Assembly (NCBI GenBank): GCA_022793355.1
Contig: JAAWCR010000111.1
Span: 1 to 35,970, forward strand
DNA length: 35,970 nt
From: Lawsonibacter sp.
GTDB taxonomy: Bacteria; Bacillota; Clostridia; Oscillospirales; Oscillospiraceae
Direction: 5' to 3'
Under the pieces are notes generated by a model. The model ran no database searches and was not told the origin of the DNA. It was given only the letters and a program-made list of their open reading frames with translations. Both the position numbers and the translations under genes were made by a program. This document shows, piece by piece, positions 24,153-32,435 of the stretch. How positions within the stretch are numbered: the stretch's first letter is position 1; every line of letters starts with the position of its first letter.

Positions 24153-26118
24153 ATTTACCGAAATTGAGGCGCTGCGCCGGGAACTGACCCAGGCCAGCCA
24201 TGAATATTATGTGCTGGACAAGCCCACCATGTCCGACTACGATTACGATCACAAGCTGCGCCGTCTGGAGGAGCTGGAGGCGGCGCACCCGGATCTGATT
24301 GTCCCCGATTCTCCCACTCAGCGGGTGGGGGGACAGGCGCTGGAAGCCTTTTCCCAGGTAATCCATCGGGCACCCTTGGAATCCTTGCAGGATGTATTCG
24401 ACTTTCAGGAGCTGGAGGCCTTCGACCAGCGGGTACGGGGGGCAGTGCCTGATGCGGAATATGTGGTGGAGCCCAAGGTGGATGGGCTTTCCGTGGCATT
24501 GGAGTACGAAAATGGCCTCTTTATCCGGGGCGCCACCCGGGGAGACGGCCAGGTGGGGGAGGATGTCACCGAAAATTTGCGCACGGTTCGATCCATTCCG
24601 CTGAAGATTCCCGACGCCCCGACCCGCCTTATTGTCCGGGGAGAGGTTTTTATGCCCAAAAAGGTGTTCCAAGCCCTGAATGAGGAGCGTGAGCGCAGGG
24701 GAGAGGCCTTATTTGCCAACCCCCGCAACGCTGCCGCCGGGTCACTGCGGCAACTGGACCCCAGAATAGCCGCCGCCCGGAAGCTAGATATTCTGGTGTT
24801 TAACGTCCAGTGGACGGAAGGGGAGACCTTTTCTACCCACTTGGAGACACTGGAGTATTTAAAAAACAAAGGCTTTAAAGTTATTCCACATTACAGCTGT
24901 TCTCAAGTCTCACAGGCAACGGAGCATATTGCGGAAATCGGGGAAGCCCGGGAGTCCTTCTCCTTCGATATTGACGGAGCTGTTGTAAAGGTTAATAGCC
25001 TGTCACAGCGTGAAATCCTTGGGTCCACAGCCAAATTTCCACGCTGGGCCGCCGCCTATAAATATCCTCCCGAGGTCAAAGCTGCCCAGATTGTAGATAT
25101 TATAGTTCAGGTGGGGAGGACAGGTGTGCTGACCCCCAAAGCCATGCTCACCCCTGTCCGCCTGGCGGGAACCACGGTGACCAACGCCACCCTGCACAAT
25201 CAGGATTTTATCTCGGAGAAGGATATTCGCATCGGGGACACCGTTTTGGTGCGCAAAGCGGGGGAGATCATACCCGAGGTGCTGTCTGTGGTTCTGGAGA
25301 AGCGCCCCGACGGCACACAACCCTATTTTCTCCCCAAAACCTGTCCTGTGTGCGGGGCGGCGGTGGAGCGAGACGAGGACGGTGCTCACACCCGCTGTAC
25401 CGGGGCGGAGTGCCCCGCCCAGCTGCTGCGCAATCTGGCCCACTTCGCCAGCAGGGACGCCATGGATATCGAAGGACTGGGGATCGCTATAGTGGAACAC
25501 CTGGTGGGGGCGGGACTGGTTAAGACGCCGGGGGACCTGTACTTTTTAAAGGCGGAGGAGGTAGCCAAGCTGGAGCGGATGGGCAAAAAGTCCGCCAAAA
25601 ATCTGCTGGCCGCTTTGGAGAAGTCCAAAGCGCAGGACTTATCCCGGCTGATTTACGCCTTTGGCATCCGGCAGGTGGGGCAAAAGGCCGGCAAGCTTTT
25701 GGCTGCCCGGTTTCACACCTTGGAATCGCTGCAAAACGCCTCTTTGGAGGAGCTCACCGCTGTGGATGACATTGGGGAGATTACCGCTCGGAGCATTTTA
25801 GAGTGGATGTCCAGCCCCCAGAGCCAGCACCTGATCCAACGGCTGAGGGAAGCCGGGGTAAACATGACGGCCGCAGAGCAGGGGAGCGACCAGCGCTTTG
25901 CCGGCATGACCTTTGTGCTCACCGGCGCGTTGGAAAAGTTTACCCGGGACGAGGCGGGAGAGATGATTGAAGCCCGAGGGGGCAAGTCCTCGGGCTCCGT
26001 ATCCAAGAAAACCACCTATGTGGTGGCGGGGGAGGCGGCCGGCTCCAAGCTGCGCAAGGCCCAGGAGTTGGGCATCCCCGTTTTGACGGAGGATGAGTTT
26101 TTAAACATGCTCCAATAG
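24145..26118 (+). CDS. ligA: NAD-dependent DNA ligase
   Basis: 657 aa, full length. Joins nicked DNA in replication and repair using NAD+. Ia domain at the N-terminus, adenylated lysine K111 in EPKVDGLSVALEY, OB fold (VGRTGVLTPKAMLTPV), C4 zinc finger (CPVC, then CTGAEC) at about 400-425, helix-hairpin-helix repeats (FGIRQVGQKAGKLLA, VDDIGEITARSI), and a C-terminal BRCT domain from about 585 (FAGMTFVLTGALEKFTRDEA). Start ATG 24145 has AAGGAGGG; the frame back to 24106 overlaps the VanZ-like gene. Confidence 0.97.
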   Translation: MDEFTEIEALRRELTQASHEYYVLDKPTMSDYDYDHKLRRLEELEAAHPDLIVPDSPTQRVGGQALEAFSQVIHRAPLESLQDVFDFQELEAFDQRVRGAVPDAEYVVEPKVDGLSVALEYENGLFIRGATRGDGQVGEDVTENLRTVRSIPLKIPDAPTRLIVRGEVFMPKKVFQALNEERERRGEALFANPRNAAAGSLRQLDPRIAAARKLDILVFNVQWTEGETFSTHLETLEYLKNKGFKVIPHYSCSQVSQATEHIAEIGEARESFSFDIDGAVVKVNSLSQREILGSTAKFPRWAAAYKYPPEVKAAQIVDIIVQVGRTGVLTPKAMLTPVRLAGTTVTNATLHNQDFISEKDIRIGDTVLVRKAGEIIPEVLSVVLEKRPDGTQPYFLPKTCPVCGAAVERDEDGAHTRCTGAECPAQLLRNLAHFASRDAMDIEGLGIAIVEHLVGAGLVKTPGDLYFLKAEEVAKLERMGKKSAKNLLAALEKSKAQDLSRLIYAFGIRQVGQKAGKLLAARFHTLESLQNASLEELTAVDDIGEITARSILEWMSSPQSQHLIQRLREAGVNMTAAEQGSDQRFAGMTFVLTGALEKFTRDEAGEMIEARGGKSSGSVSKKTTYVVAGEAAGSKLRKAQELGIPVLTEDEFLNMLQ

Positions 26119-26144
26119 GGCGGATAGAAAAGGGGAGAGGCGCG

Positions 26145-27089
26145 TTGAAAAAGGGATATTTTTATATCGCCGTGGCGGTGGTAATGTTCACCTCCTTCGA
26201 GGTGGTGCTGAAGTTTATCGCCGGACAAATCAATCCGGTCCAGCTGACCCTGTGCCGGTTTGCCATTGGTTTCGTGTTTCTGTTGCCGGTGGCCCTGCAC
26301 AACCTAAAAAAGCGCGGAAGGAAGCTGGACCTGAGGAGTATGGTTTATTTCGCTTTGCTGGGATTCATTGGAATCGCCCTGTGTATGCCAATTCTGCAAA
26401 TGGCGGTGAACTACATCGGCTCCTCAGTGTCGGCGCTGATGTTCAGCTGTAACCCGGTTTTTGTGGCGTTTCTGGCCTTTTTCCTGTTGAAAGAGCCCAT
26501 TAAGCCCCGACATATTGCCGCACTGGCCCTGGAGATTGCCGGTACGGTGGTCATTATCAGCCCCTGGGATACTGAGCTGAACTTGACCGGCGCGGCATTG
26601 GCCCTGCTGTCTACCCTGCTGTTTTCCATCTACGGTGTGCTGGGAAAGCGGAAGGTCGCTGAGTTCGGTGGGGCAGTGGTCACCTGTTTCAGTTTCCTGT
26701 TTGGCAGCTTGATTGTTCTGGTATTTATTTTCCTCACCCATATTTCAGCGGTGTCCCATATGTTTCAGAGCATGGGACTGAACAGCTTTGCGGATATCCC
26801 CGTTTTTGCCGGGTACACCCCGGAAAATCTGCCCTATGTGCTCTTTGTGTCTGTGGGCGTGGCGGGCATTGGGTTTTGCGCCTACTTCTTGGCAATGGAG
26901 TATGAGCCGGCCAGCGTGGTGTCGCTGGTATACTTTTTCAAGCCCGCCCTGTCTCCCATTCTGGCTTGGATGGTTCATGGAGAGGAGATATCCCAAACCA
27001 TGCTTTTCGGCATAGTCCTCATTGTGGCCGGATCCCTGTGCTCCATCATTCCGGGGATTCTGGAGTCCAAGCGGATAAAAACCTCTTGA
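26145..27089 (+). CDS. EamA/DMT family transporter
   Basis: 314 aa with ten predicted helices in two EamA repeats: a first half with LTLCRFAIGFVFLLPVAL and VSALMFSCNPVFVAFLAFF, and a second with ALALLSTLLFSIYGVLGKR and SVVSLVYFFKPALSPILAWM. Drug/metabolite-type efflux or uptake; substrate unknown. The start is TTG 26145 with GGGGAGAGG upstream. 26 bp after ligA, same strand. Confidence 0.9.
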   Translation: MKKGYFYIAVAVVMFTSFEVVLKFIAGQINPVQLTLCRFAIGFVFLLPVALHNLKKRGRKLDLRSMVYFALLGFIGIALCMPILQMAVNYIGSSVSALMFSCNPVFVAFLAFFLLKEPIKPRHIAALALEIAGTVVIISPWDTELNLTGAALALLSTLLFSIYGVLGKRKVAEFGGAVVTCFSFLFGSLIVLVFIFLTHISAVSHMFQSMGLNSFADIPVFAGYTPENLPYVLFVSVGVAGIGFCAYFLAMEYEPASVVSLVYFFKPALSPILAWMVHGEEISQTMLFGIVLIVAGSLCSIIPGILESKRIKTS

Positions 27090-27149
27090 CTTAAAGGGTA
27101 CTTTATGTGATATAGTTCTGATATCATTATGTAAAAAGGAGACTCAACC

Positions 27150-28280
27150 ATGGAGAGAGCAAAGGTTTATTTTACCGATTTTCACACAGAGGCCTTTGGC
27201 GACAGCCTACCTACCAAACTGAAAAAGCTTATTTTGAAAGCGGGCATACAAGAGCTGGAGCTGGATGGCAAATTTGTGGCCATTAAAATGCACTTTGGTG
27301 AGCTGGGCAATATCAGCTATCTGCGGCCTAACTATGCCCGTGTGGTGGTGGACGTGGTCAAGGAGCTTGGGGGAAAGCCCTTCCTCACCGATTGCAACAC
27401 CATGTACCCCGGCAGCCGGAAGAACGCTCTGGAGCATCTGGAGTGTGCATGGCAAAATGGCTTTACACCCCTTACCGTAGGCTGCCCCATCCTGATTGGC
27501 GACGGCTTGAAGGGCACTGACGATGTGGAGGTCCCCGTGGAAGGCGGCGAGTATGTGGATAAGGCCAAAATCGGCCGGGCCGTGATGGATGCCGACGTTT
27601 TTATCAGCCTGACCCACTTTAAGGGACACGAAATGACTGGTTTTGGCGGGACAATTAAAAACATCGGAATGGGCTGCGGCTCACGGGCGGGGAAGAAGGA
27701 GCAACACGCCAGCGGCAAACCTAAAATCAGTCAGAAAAAGTGCCGGGGCTGCATGCGCTGTCAAAAGGAATGCGCGAACAGCGGACTGATATTTGATGAA
27801 CAGACCCGGAAAATGTGTGTGGATGATGCCCACTGTGTAGGCTGTGGCCGTTGTCTGGGAGCCTGTAATTTTGACGCTATCTATTTTGAAAACGACAACG
27901 CCCAAGCGGCGCTCAATTGTCGCATGGCGGAGTATACCAAGGCGGTAGTATCCGGCCGTCCTCAGTTCCACATCTCCTTGATTGTGGATGTATCCCCCAA
28001 CTGCGACTGTCACGCTGAAAACGATGTGCCCATCCTGCCCAATATTGGCATGTTTGCCTCGACCGACCCTCTGGCCCTGGATCAGGCCTGTGTGGATGCC
28101 TGTATGGCAGCCGAGCCCATGCCAGGCAGTCAGCTGGCCAAGCACCTGGCTGACCCGGAGTTCCACGACCACCACGATCACTTCACCAACTCCACCCCAG
28201 AGTCAGAGTGGCGCAGCTGCCTGGCCCACGCCGAGAAGATTGGTCTGGGCTCTCGGGAATATGAGCTGATTAAAATGTAA
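27150..28280 (+). CDS. DUF362 protein with two [4Fe-4S] ferredoxin motifs
   Basis: 376 aa. An N-terminal DUF362 domain (VAIKMHFGELGNISYLRPN, then FLTDCNTMYPGSRKNALEH and SLTHFKGHEMTGFGGTIKNI) is followed by a ferredoxin pair (CRGCMRCQKEC and CVGCGRCLGAC, about residues 198-240) and a C-terminal part with VDVSPNCDCHAENDVPILPN. Likely an electron-transfer protein of unknown partner. AAAGGAG lies 9 nt before ATG 27150. A possible promoter (TTGACT, 16 bp, TGATAT) overlaps the end of the EamA gene. Its own terminator is at 28320. Confidence 0.9.
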   Translation: MERAKVYFTDFHTEAFGDSLPTKLKKLILKAGIQELELDGKFVAIKMHFGELGNISYLRPNYARVVVDVVKELGGKPFLTDCNTMYPGSRKNALEHLECAWQNGFTPLTVGCPILIGDGLKGTDDVEVPVEGGEYVDKAKIGRAVMDADVFISLTHFKGHEMTGFGGTIKNIGMGCGSRAGKKEQHASGKPKISQKKCRGCMRCQKECANSGLIFDEQTRKMCVDDAHCVGCGRCLGACNFDAIYFENDNAQAALNCRMAEYTKAVVSGRPQFHISLIVDVSPNCDCHAENDVPILPNIGMFASTDPLALDQACVDACMAAEPMPGSQLAKHLADPEFHDHHDHFTNSTPESEWRSCLAHAEKIGLGSREYELIKM

Positions 28281-28319
28281 AGGGGAATAGCCTGTCAGTA
28301 AATCCTCATGAAAAACAGA

Positions 28320-28350
28320 GGACACCGCAAGTTTTTGCGGTGTCCTTTTC
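28320..28350. terminator. Terminator between the convergent DUF362 and SdpI-like genes
   Basis: An 11-bp perfect stem GGACACCGCAA (28320-28330) / TTGCGGTGTCC (28335-28345) with loop GTTT, then TTTTCTTGT. On the minus strand it runs into TCTGTTTTT, so it can work both ways. Confidence 0.88.
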
Positions 28351-28371
28351 TTGTCTATCCAACAATGTGCT

Positions 28372-28737
28372 TCACTTCTTTTTTCCACTATCCTCCTCTG
28401 TGAAGGTATTTTTCAGCAACAAGTCTATCATAAATACCGACACGCAAAACAGCACCATCTGACCTATGATAAGCCATAGCCAAATGGAGGCGTAATTCGC
28501 CTGAAAGAGGACCATTAAAAAAGCGCTGGCTCCACCGCTGATGACCCCGATACGCACCCATAATCTGGCACAGTGGTGATGGGCCGCCATCCAGGCATCC
28601 GGGTCCTTTCGGGTTAGTTCTGTGTTGTAGGCCAATCCGGTGGACTGATAGGGGGGAGGTGAAATTTTCCACAGCAGCCCCACAAGCAGCATAGCAGCTG
28701 GAGACAGCATGACGACAATAAAATATGGGATATACAT
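28372..28737 (-). CDS. SdpI-like membrane protein
   Basis: 121 aa. Three hydrophobic helices (YFIVVMLSPAAMLLVGLLW, VRIGVISGGASAFLMVLF and IWLWLIIGQMVLFCVSVFMI). The motif TGLAYNTELTRKDPDAWMAAH resembles the SdpI/DUF3784 pattern GYRTxxSxKxxExWxxAN. SdpI itself is an immunity protein against a killing peptide in Bacillus; this protein may simply be a distant relative. The ribosome site is weak. It lies downstream of xerC on the same strand. Confidence 0.6.
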   Translation of the reverse strand: MYIPYFIVVMLSPAAMLLVGLLWKISPPPYQSTGLAYNTELTRKDPDAWMAAHHHCARLWVRIGVISGGASAFLMVLFQANYASIWLWLIIGQMVLFCVSVFMIDLLLKNTFTEEDSGKKK

Positions 28738-28761
28738 CTGCCTGCCTCACTTTCTGGTGAA

Positions 28762-29757
28762 TCACTGAGAATCCGGCTCTTTTTCCGGCTTTTTTTTCTG
28801 GCGCACACGGCTTAGCGGATTGGCCCGGGCGGCAGTACGCAAATCCTCGTTGTCCACATGGGTGTAAATTTGGGTGGTGTTCAGGTGGTCGTGGCCCAGC
28901 ACCTCCTGAAGGGTGCGTACATCCACACCGTTCTGGAGCATCAGGGTGGCGGCGGTGTGTCGCAGCTTGTGGGAGGAGTATTGGCTGCTGTCCAGTCCGG
29001 CTGCGGCCAGATGCTTTTTGACCAGCTTGTGGACCGCAGCCGTAGAGATACGCCTCCGGTTCTGAAGGGTAACAAAGAGGGCGTTTTGGTCTACCAGCGT
29101 CAAGGAATCCCGTTCAGTGAGCCAGTTCTCCAGCGCCCGCTGACAGGCGTCGTTGAGATACAGCATTCGCTCCTTGTTACCCTTGCCCAGCACTCGGAGC
29201 TGATCGCCCCGAACATCTGTTTTGTTCAACCCTACCAGTTCAGAAATACGTAGACCGCAATTGAGGAACAGTGCCAGAATGCAATAGTCCCGGCTGAAGT
29301 TTTTACCGTCAACACTGTCCAAAAGCTCCAAACTTTCTTCTAAATTCAGATATTTGGGTAAGGATTTTTTCAATCTGGGCGAATCCAAGTCCTGGACCGG
29401 GTTGACTTCAAGTAGCTTGGCCTTATTGGTAAGATACTTGTAGAACGACCGGATAGTGGCAACTTTGCGGGCTCGCGAGGTGTTGTTCAGCCCACGGTCT
29501 CGAGACAGATAGTTCATATAGGAATAGATATCCGTCAGTGTGATATTTCGGGCCAGATCCAAGTCAACGTCGGCGATGGAGATATCATCCAGCGGAACAT
29601 CCTTGGAAACCAACTGTTTACTCTGCTTGAGGTAGCGGAAAAAATTCCGGAGGTCTAAATAGTATTCGTCAACCGTCCGCCGTGAGTGACCTTGGATGGT
29701 CTCATGGTAAACAAGGAAATCCCGAAGGATAGGCGGTGCTTCCGTACGGTAGTCCAT
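28762..29757 (-). CDS. xerC: Site-specific tyrosine recombinase XerC
   Basis: 331 aa from ATG 29757, open further upstream to GTG 29805. Catalytic R170 (LNCGLRISEL), K192, H263 and R266 (SSHKLRHTAATL), H289 (LGHDHLNTTQ) and Y298 (TQIYTH) are all present. The N-terminal core-binding domain (MDYRTEAPPILRDFLVYHET) is that of the chromosomal XerC of Oscillospiraceae rather than a phage integrase. The start is uncertain: ATG 29757 fits the family but has no Shine-Dalgarno, while GGAGGT (29803-29798) could serve TTG or ATT codons near 29787-29784. The upstream region (29787-29930) has a promoter, a micro-ORF and two hairpins. XerC/XerD act at dif; the adjacent inovirus-like element probably depends on them. 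Confidence 0.88.
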   Translation of the reverse strand: MDYRTEAPPILRDFLVYHETIQGHSRRTVDEYYLDLRNFFRYLKQSKQLVSKDVPLDDISIADVDLDLARNITLTDIYSYMNYLSRDRGLNNTSRARKVATIRSFYKYLTNKAKLLEVNPVQDLDSPRLKKSLPKYLNLEESLELLDSVDGKNFSRDYCILALFLNCGLRISELVGLNKTDVRGDQLRVLGKGNKERMLYLNDACQRALENWLTERDSLTLVDQNALFVTLQNRRRISTAAVHKLVKKHLAAAGLDSSQYSSHKLRHTAATLMLQNGVDVRTLQEVLGHDHLNTTQIYTHVDNEDLRTAARANPLSRVRQKKKPEKEPDSQ

Positions 29758-29786
29758 ATAAGGTAAATGGCTTGTCAGACGCAAAA

Positions 29787-29808
29787 TGAGTGGTTCTACC
29801 TCCACTCA
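29787..29808 (-). promoter_or_regulatory. Hairpin covering a Shine-Dalgarno sequence before xerC
   Basis: TGAGTGG (minus, 29808-29802) pairs with CCACTCA (29793-29787); GGAGGT is half in the stem and half in the 8-nt loop. Such a fold would limit xerC translation. Direct from the sequence; the role is inferred. Confidence 0.4.
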
Positions 29809-29838
29809 GGTCAACAAAATTTTTATTTTGTTGACCTG
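29807..29838. repeat. Perfect 32-bp palindrome, dif-like (11-6-11)
   Basis: CAGGTCAACAAAAT (29807-29820), TTTT, then ATTTTGTTGACCTG (29825-29838). Its inner 28 bp read as two 11-bp arms, GGTCAACAAAA and TTTTGTTGACC, around the 6-bp centre TTTTTA, the same geometry as Xer dif sites. The same half-sequence recurs at 29923-29935 and at the right end of the prophage. Confidence 0.6.
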
Positions 29839-29864
29839 ACATAATGCGCTAATCTGAGTGCCAT
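29823..29864 (-). CDS. Possible 13-residue leader peptide upstream of xerC
   Basis: ATG 29864 preceded by GGGGAGG (4 nt spacing); reads MALRLAHYVRSTK, stop in the loop of the palindrome at 29807-29838. It lies between the promoter at 29902-29930 and xerC. The right-hand repeat copy keeps the GGAGG but has no ATG, so coding is not conserved between copies. Confidence 0.3.
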   Translation of the reverse strand: MALRLAHYVRSTK

Positions 29865-29868
29865 CGTT

Positions 29869-29948
29869 CCTCCCCTCTGCTTTCGCAGTAATTTGGAACT
29901 AAGTATAGCACGCTTTTCCCGTCAGGTCAACAAAACATGAAGTTACCG
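29869..29948 (-). repeat. Left copy of the prophage end repeat (attL candidate), contains a promoter
   Basis: It aligns with 35750-35829: GCTTTCGCAGTA, GTATAGCACG, TTTYCCC, CAGGTCAACAAAACATGA and TTACCG are shared, with scattered mismatches and one indel on each side. It includes CTGC-GAAA-GCAG, a GNRA tetraloop hairpin in the minus-strand transcript. It ends directly at the Zot stop codon (29949). Confidence 0.7.
29902..29930 (-). promoter_or_regulatory. Promoter reading into xerC from the prophage end repeat
   Basis: Minus strand TTGACC (29930-29925), 17-bp spacer, TATACT (29907-29902). The -35 box is part of the AGGTCAACAAAA repeat. The right repeat copy has the same promoter (TTGACC, 17 bp, TATACT). 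Confidence 0.6.
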
Positions 29949-30797
29949 TTACCGACTTCGACACCGTTTTACCTTCCGAATTAGTTTCCGCCAAAACCTC
30001 ACCAGGATGAATGGCCGCCGTGGAGCTGCCAGGACGGCTAGTTCCCGCTGGCGGACCCGCAGCACCGAGATCATATCCAGCACCAGGGCTTTTTTCAGCT
30101 CTTGGTCATCCTCGGCGGCGACGCCGTTCCCCGGGGCCCCACCGCTTGCGCGGTTCCCCCCGGCACAGACATCGCCGCCTGCGGTGACCATATCTGAAAA
30201 CAGCTTGTAGCTATCATAGACCTCAGCGTAACGTTTCCGGTACGGGAAAACTGTCTGCCCCAGCTTCAGGCGATTCCCACCGTACCAGTATTGAATGGCA
30301 ATAAACCAAGTACGCCCCAATGTGAGTAAGGACAGCATGCCACCTCCAAAGCCGTAATTGTTCAGCTTGCGGTGTTTTATCTCCTCCTCCACCAGTGATC
30401 TAATCTGCCGGTCCAGCATCCGGTCGGACTGCGTGATTAAGATCACGTTGAAGCCCAGCTTGCGGTGCTGGGCAAAGAAAGTTACCCAGGCGTTGCGGTC
30501 CTTCCGTCCGAAGTCCCGGCAGTTAAAGATGATCTGGCACTCGTCTATCACCACCAGCGTCTGGCCTTCTTTTCCGATCTTATGCCGGTCCAGTGCATAG
30601 GCCACCAGACGCTCCGCCGTCAGCTCCGAGTTGTCCCAATACTCCACATGGGCTTTCAGCTTCTTTCCGACAAAACCTTCATTGACCGGGAAATTGCAGA
30701 TCAGTCCCCTATCCCGCTTCATCCACCGGACGATATCTTTTGCCGCATGAAAACTCTTACCGCTGCCGGGAGTACCGGTATACAGTTGGATACTCAT
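29949..30797 (-). CDS. Zot / pI-like filamentous phage assembly ATPase
   Basis: 282 aa. Walker A GTPGSGKS at 8-15 in MSIQLYTGTPGSGKS, the typical Zot start; Walker B LVVIDECQ at 81-88 (D85, E86); then ITQSDRMLDRQIRSLVEEEI with the sensor-like residues of the family. In filamentous phages this inner-membrane ATPase drives extrusion and assembly. Hydrophobic stretches at about 165-182 may be membrane-associated, and the C-terminus is Arg/Lys-rich. ATG 30797 overlaps the upstream stop as ATGA. Last gene of the leftward phage operon; its stop touches the left end repeat. Confidence 0.9.
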   Translation of the reverse strand: MSIQLYTGTPGSGKSFHAAKDIVRWMKRDRGLICNFPVNEGFVGKKLKAHVEYWDNSELTAERLVAYALDRHKIGKEGQTLVVIDECQIIFNCRDFGRKDRNAWVTFFAQHRKLGFNVILITQSDRMLDRQIRSLVEEEIKHRKLNNYGFGGGMLSLLTLGRTWFIAIQYWYGGNRLKLGQTVFPYRKRYAEVYDSYKLFSDMVTAGGDVCAGGNRASGGAPGNGVAAEDDQELKKALVLDMISVLRVRQRELAVLAAPRRPFILVRFWRKLIRKVKRCRSR

Positions 30798-31036
30798 TCT
30801 ATCACCTTCACCCAGCGGAACACGATCTGGTACACATAATAGACCGCCACGCAGGACAGCCAAGTTTCCAGGATACCCACAAAGGTGTTGATAGGGATAA
30901 ACCAGTTCACCATTTGCAGCCACTCGTAAAACTCCGAGCTGGCCATGTCGTCCAGGATCACGAAGGGACTGGTGGGAAACAGCTCCACCACGCCTACCGC
31001 GAAGGACACCAGGGCGTCAGACAGCACGTCCCACAT
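30794..31036 (-). CDS. pVI-like minor coat protein (small, two helices)
   Basis: 80 aa. Two hydrophobic segments (LSDALVSFAVGVVELF and FIPINTFVGILETWLSCVAV) and a short basic C-terminus (FRWVKVIE). Position between the pIII-like and Zot genes, size and membrane character match gene VI of Ff phages, but sequence similarity is not evident to me. GGGGAGGGG lies 6 nt before ATG 31036, and translation is coupled to Zot. Confidence 0.65.
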   Translation of the reverse strand: MWDVLSDALVSFAVGVVELFPTSPFVILDDMASSEFYEWLQMVNWFIPINTFVGILETWLSCVAVYYVYQIVFRWVKVIE

Positions 31037-31054
31037 GTAAAGCCCCTCCCCTGT

Positions 31055-32380
31055 TCACGCCGTCCATATCAGGCGTTTGGTGGCCCCGACCAGCATCAGG
31101 CAGAAGCCTATGGTGCTTGTCCACCGGCTGATCTGGCCGATGATTGCGTACTCAGCAAAATCCAACACAATGGTTGTATCACCCTGCCACTCCCCTACTC
31201 TGTGTTCTATCGGCTGCATAAAGTCCACCTTGAACCGTGGAGCTTTCGCCGGTGCGGCCAGGAGCTGTACAGCCCTGAAAAAGTCCCAGGGGATGGAGAA
31301 AGGGAAACGGCTTATCAGCGCCTGTCCCAGAGCGGGTAAGCCCAGGTTGTCTACATCGGTTATCTCCCCCGCTGGCGGGTCTACCACAGCCTCTCCCGCA
31401 ACTTCCATGGTTGACGTCAGCTCACCGGCCAGCACATCCTCCAGCACCCCTTGAAGAACCAGGTCAAGGTCCATCGTCGCCGCTGCGCCTACGTCCAGCG
31501 CTATCCCCTGTTCTGCTGCTATGCCATCTGGAATATAGGACATGGAAGGAGCACGGTCAATGGAAAGGGATTCATCAGATGAGACTACAGCACCAAAATT
31601 AAAGTCACGCAGAGAAACAGCAGAACAATACTTGAAAACCCCATTAGAATCCCAAAACAGAAAAAGAGTATCATCATAAAAAGAAAAGCAAAAATTAGTG
31701 GCCCCCCAAAATTTATTACCGGTAATTTTAGTGCCCTGAGGATTAAAAAAAGCAACCCAATAGGAAGAATCACCTGCTGGGTCATTAGCAAAATAATAAC
31801 CACTAGAGAAAACGATTGGAGAATCAATAGGAAAATGAAAAATTGTTCCTAGAGAAACAACAGTAGAATTATTGCCATTATAATTCATTGAAGAAAGGTA
31901 CAATTTGCTACCATCTTTCAATGTAATATAATCATCAGCATCATAATAAACTCGATTCTCCCCCGCCTGCGCCGCATACTTCCCCACAACCCACTGTGCA
32001 AAGGAAACAAATTCCTCGGTAAGGGACCGCCCCAGGAGGAGCTTTCCCGCCATAACTGTGAGGTCCCAAACGCCGCCCAGCCAGTCCTGGATGGAGATAC
32101 CGCCAAGTTCCGTGTCAAGGAATTCCTGAAGCAGCCGCTGCACAGAGCTGACCAGGGCATCCTTGTCCATCCCCTTTGTGATAAACGGCAGGCCGCAGGC
32201 TCCCAGGTAAGCCGCCGCCACCGAGGCCACAGCGGTCATGGACAGCTCCGCCACCAGGGCCTCCGCCCTTTGCTGGGGGAGCATCAAGCCCAGCACCAGC
32301 GAGAAGCACACCAGCCAGCAGCCCAGCCGCATGAGCAGCTTGTCCCGCCGGGCGGCGAGGAACCGTATTACCAGATTCAT
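31055..32380 (-). CDS. pIII-like adsorption/minor coat protein with AT-rich central module
   Basis: 441 aa. Signal peptide in residues about 15-41 (GCWLVCFSLVLGLMLPQQ then RAEA), a probable membrane anchor near the C-terminus (TSTIGFCLMLVGATKRLIW), as in pIII and other tip proteins. The central part (residues about 145-275, roughly 31560-31950) is rich in Asn, Ser, Phe and Tyr (SSMNYNGNNSTVVSLG, NKFWGATNFCFSFYDD), and its DNA is much more AT-rich than the flanks. It is probably the exchanged receptor-binding domain. ATG 32380 is preferred, since AGGGAGG is 6 nt away; ATG 32386 overlaps the site. The function is inferred from position, topology and size. Confidence 0.68.
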   Translation of the reverse strand: MNLVIRFLAARRDKLLMRLGCWLVCFSLVLGLMLPQQRAEALVAELSMTAVASVAAAYLGACGLPFITKGMDKDALVSSVQRLLQEFLDTELGGISIQDWLGGVWDLTVMAGKLLLGRSLTEEFVSFAQWVVGKYAAQAGENRVYYDADDYITLKDGSKLYLSSMNYNGNNSTVVSLGTIFHFPIDSPIVFSSGYYFANDPAGDSSYWVAFFNPQGTKITGNKFWGATNFCFSFYDDTLFLFWDSNGVFKYCSAVSLRDFNFGAVVSSDESLSIDRAPSMSYIPDGIAAEQGIALDVGAAATMDLDLVLQGVLEDVLAGELTSTMEVAGEAVVDPPAGEITDVDNLGLPALGQALISRFPFSIPWDFFRAVQLLAAPAKAPRFKVDFMQPIEHRVGEWQGDTTIVLDFAEYAIIGQISRWTSTIGFCLMLVGATKRLIWTA

Positions 32381-32401
32381 TTCCATACCTCCCTATGAAG
32401 T

Positions 32402-32423
32402 GAGCCCCGGAGAACCGGGGCTC
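32402..32423 (-). terminator. Stable hairpin between coat and pIII-like genes
   Basis: GAGCCCCGG (32402-32410) and CCGGGGCTC (32415-32423) form a 9-bp perfect stem with a 4-nt loop. No T-run follows on the minus strand, so it may trim or stabilise the coat mRNA, or reduce read-through, rather than act as a full terminator. Ff phages place their terminator at the same position, after gene VIII. Confidence 0.5.
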
Positions 32424-32435
32424 ATTTGCGCTGTG

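Noticed and set aside
28762..29805. xerC as the phage's own integrase
   Set aside because: Its N-terminus and length fit the chromosomal XerC of this bacterial group, and it lies outside the left end repeat. An integrase role remains possible but is not favoured.
29807..29838. The palindrome as an ordinary transcription terminator
   Set aside because: It lies between a promoter and xerC, has an AT-rich stem without a clean T-run, and its arms recur at the prophage right end.
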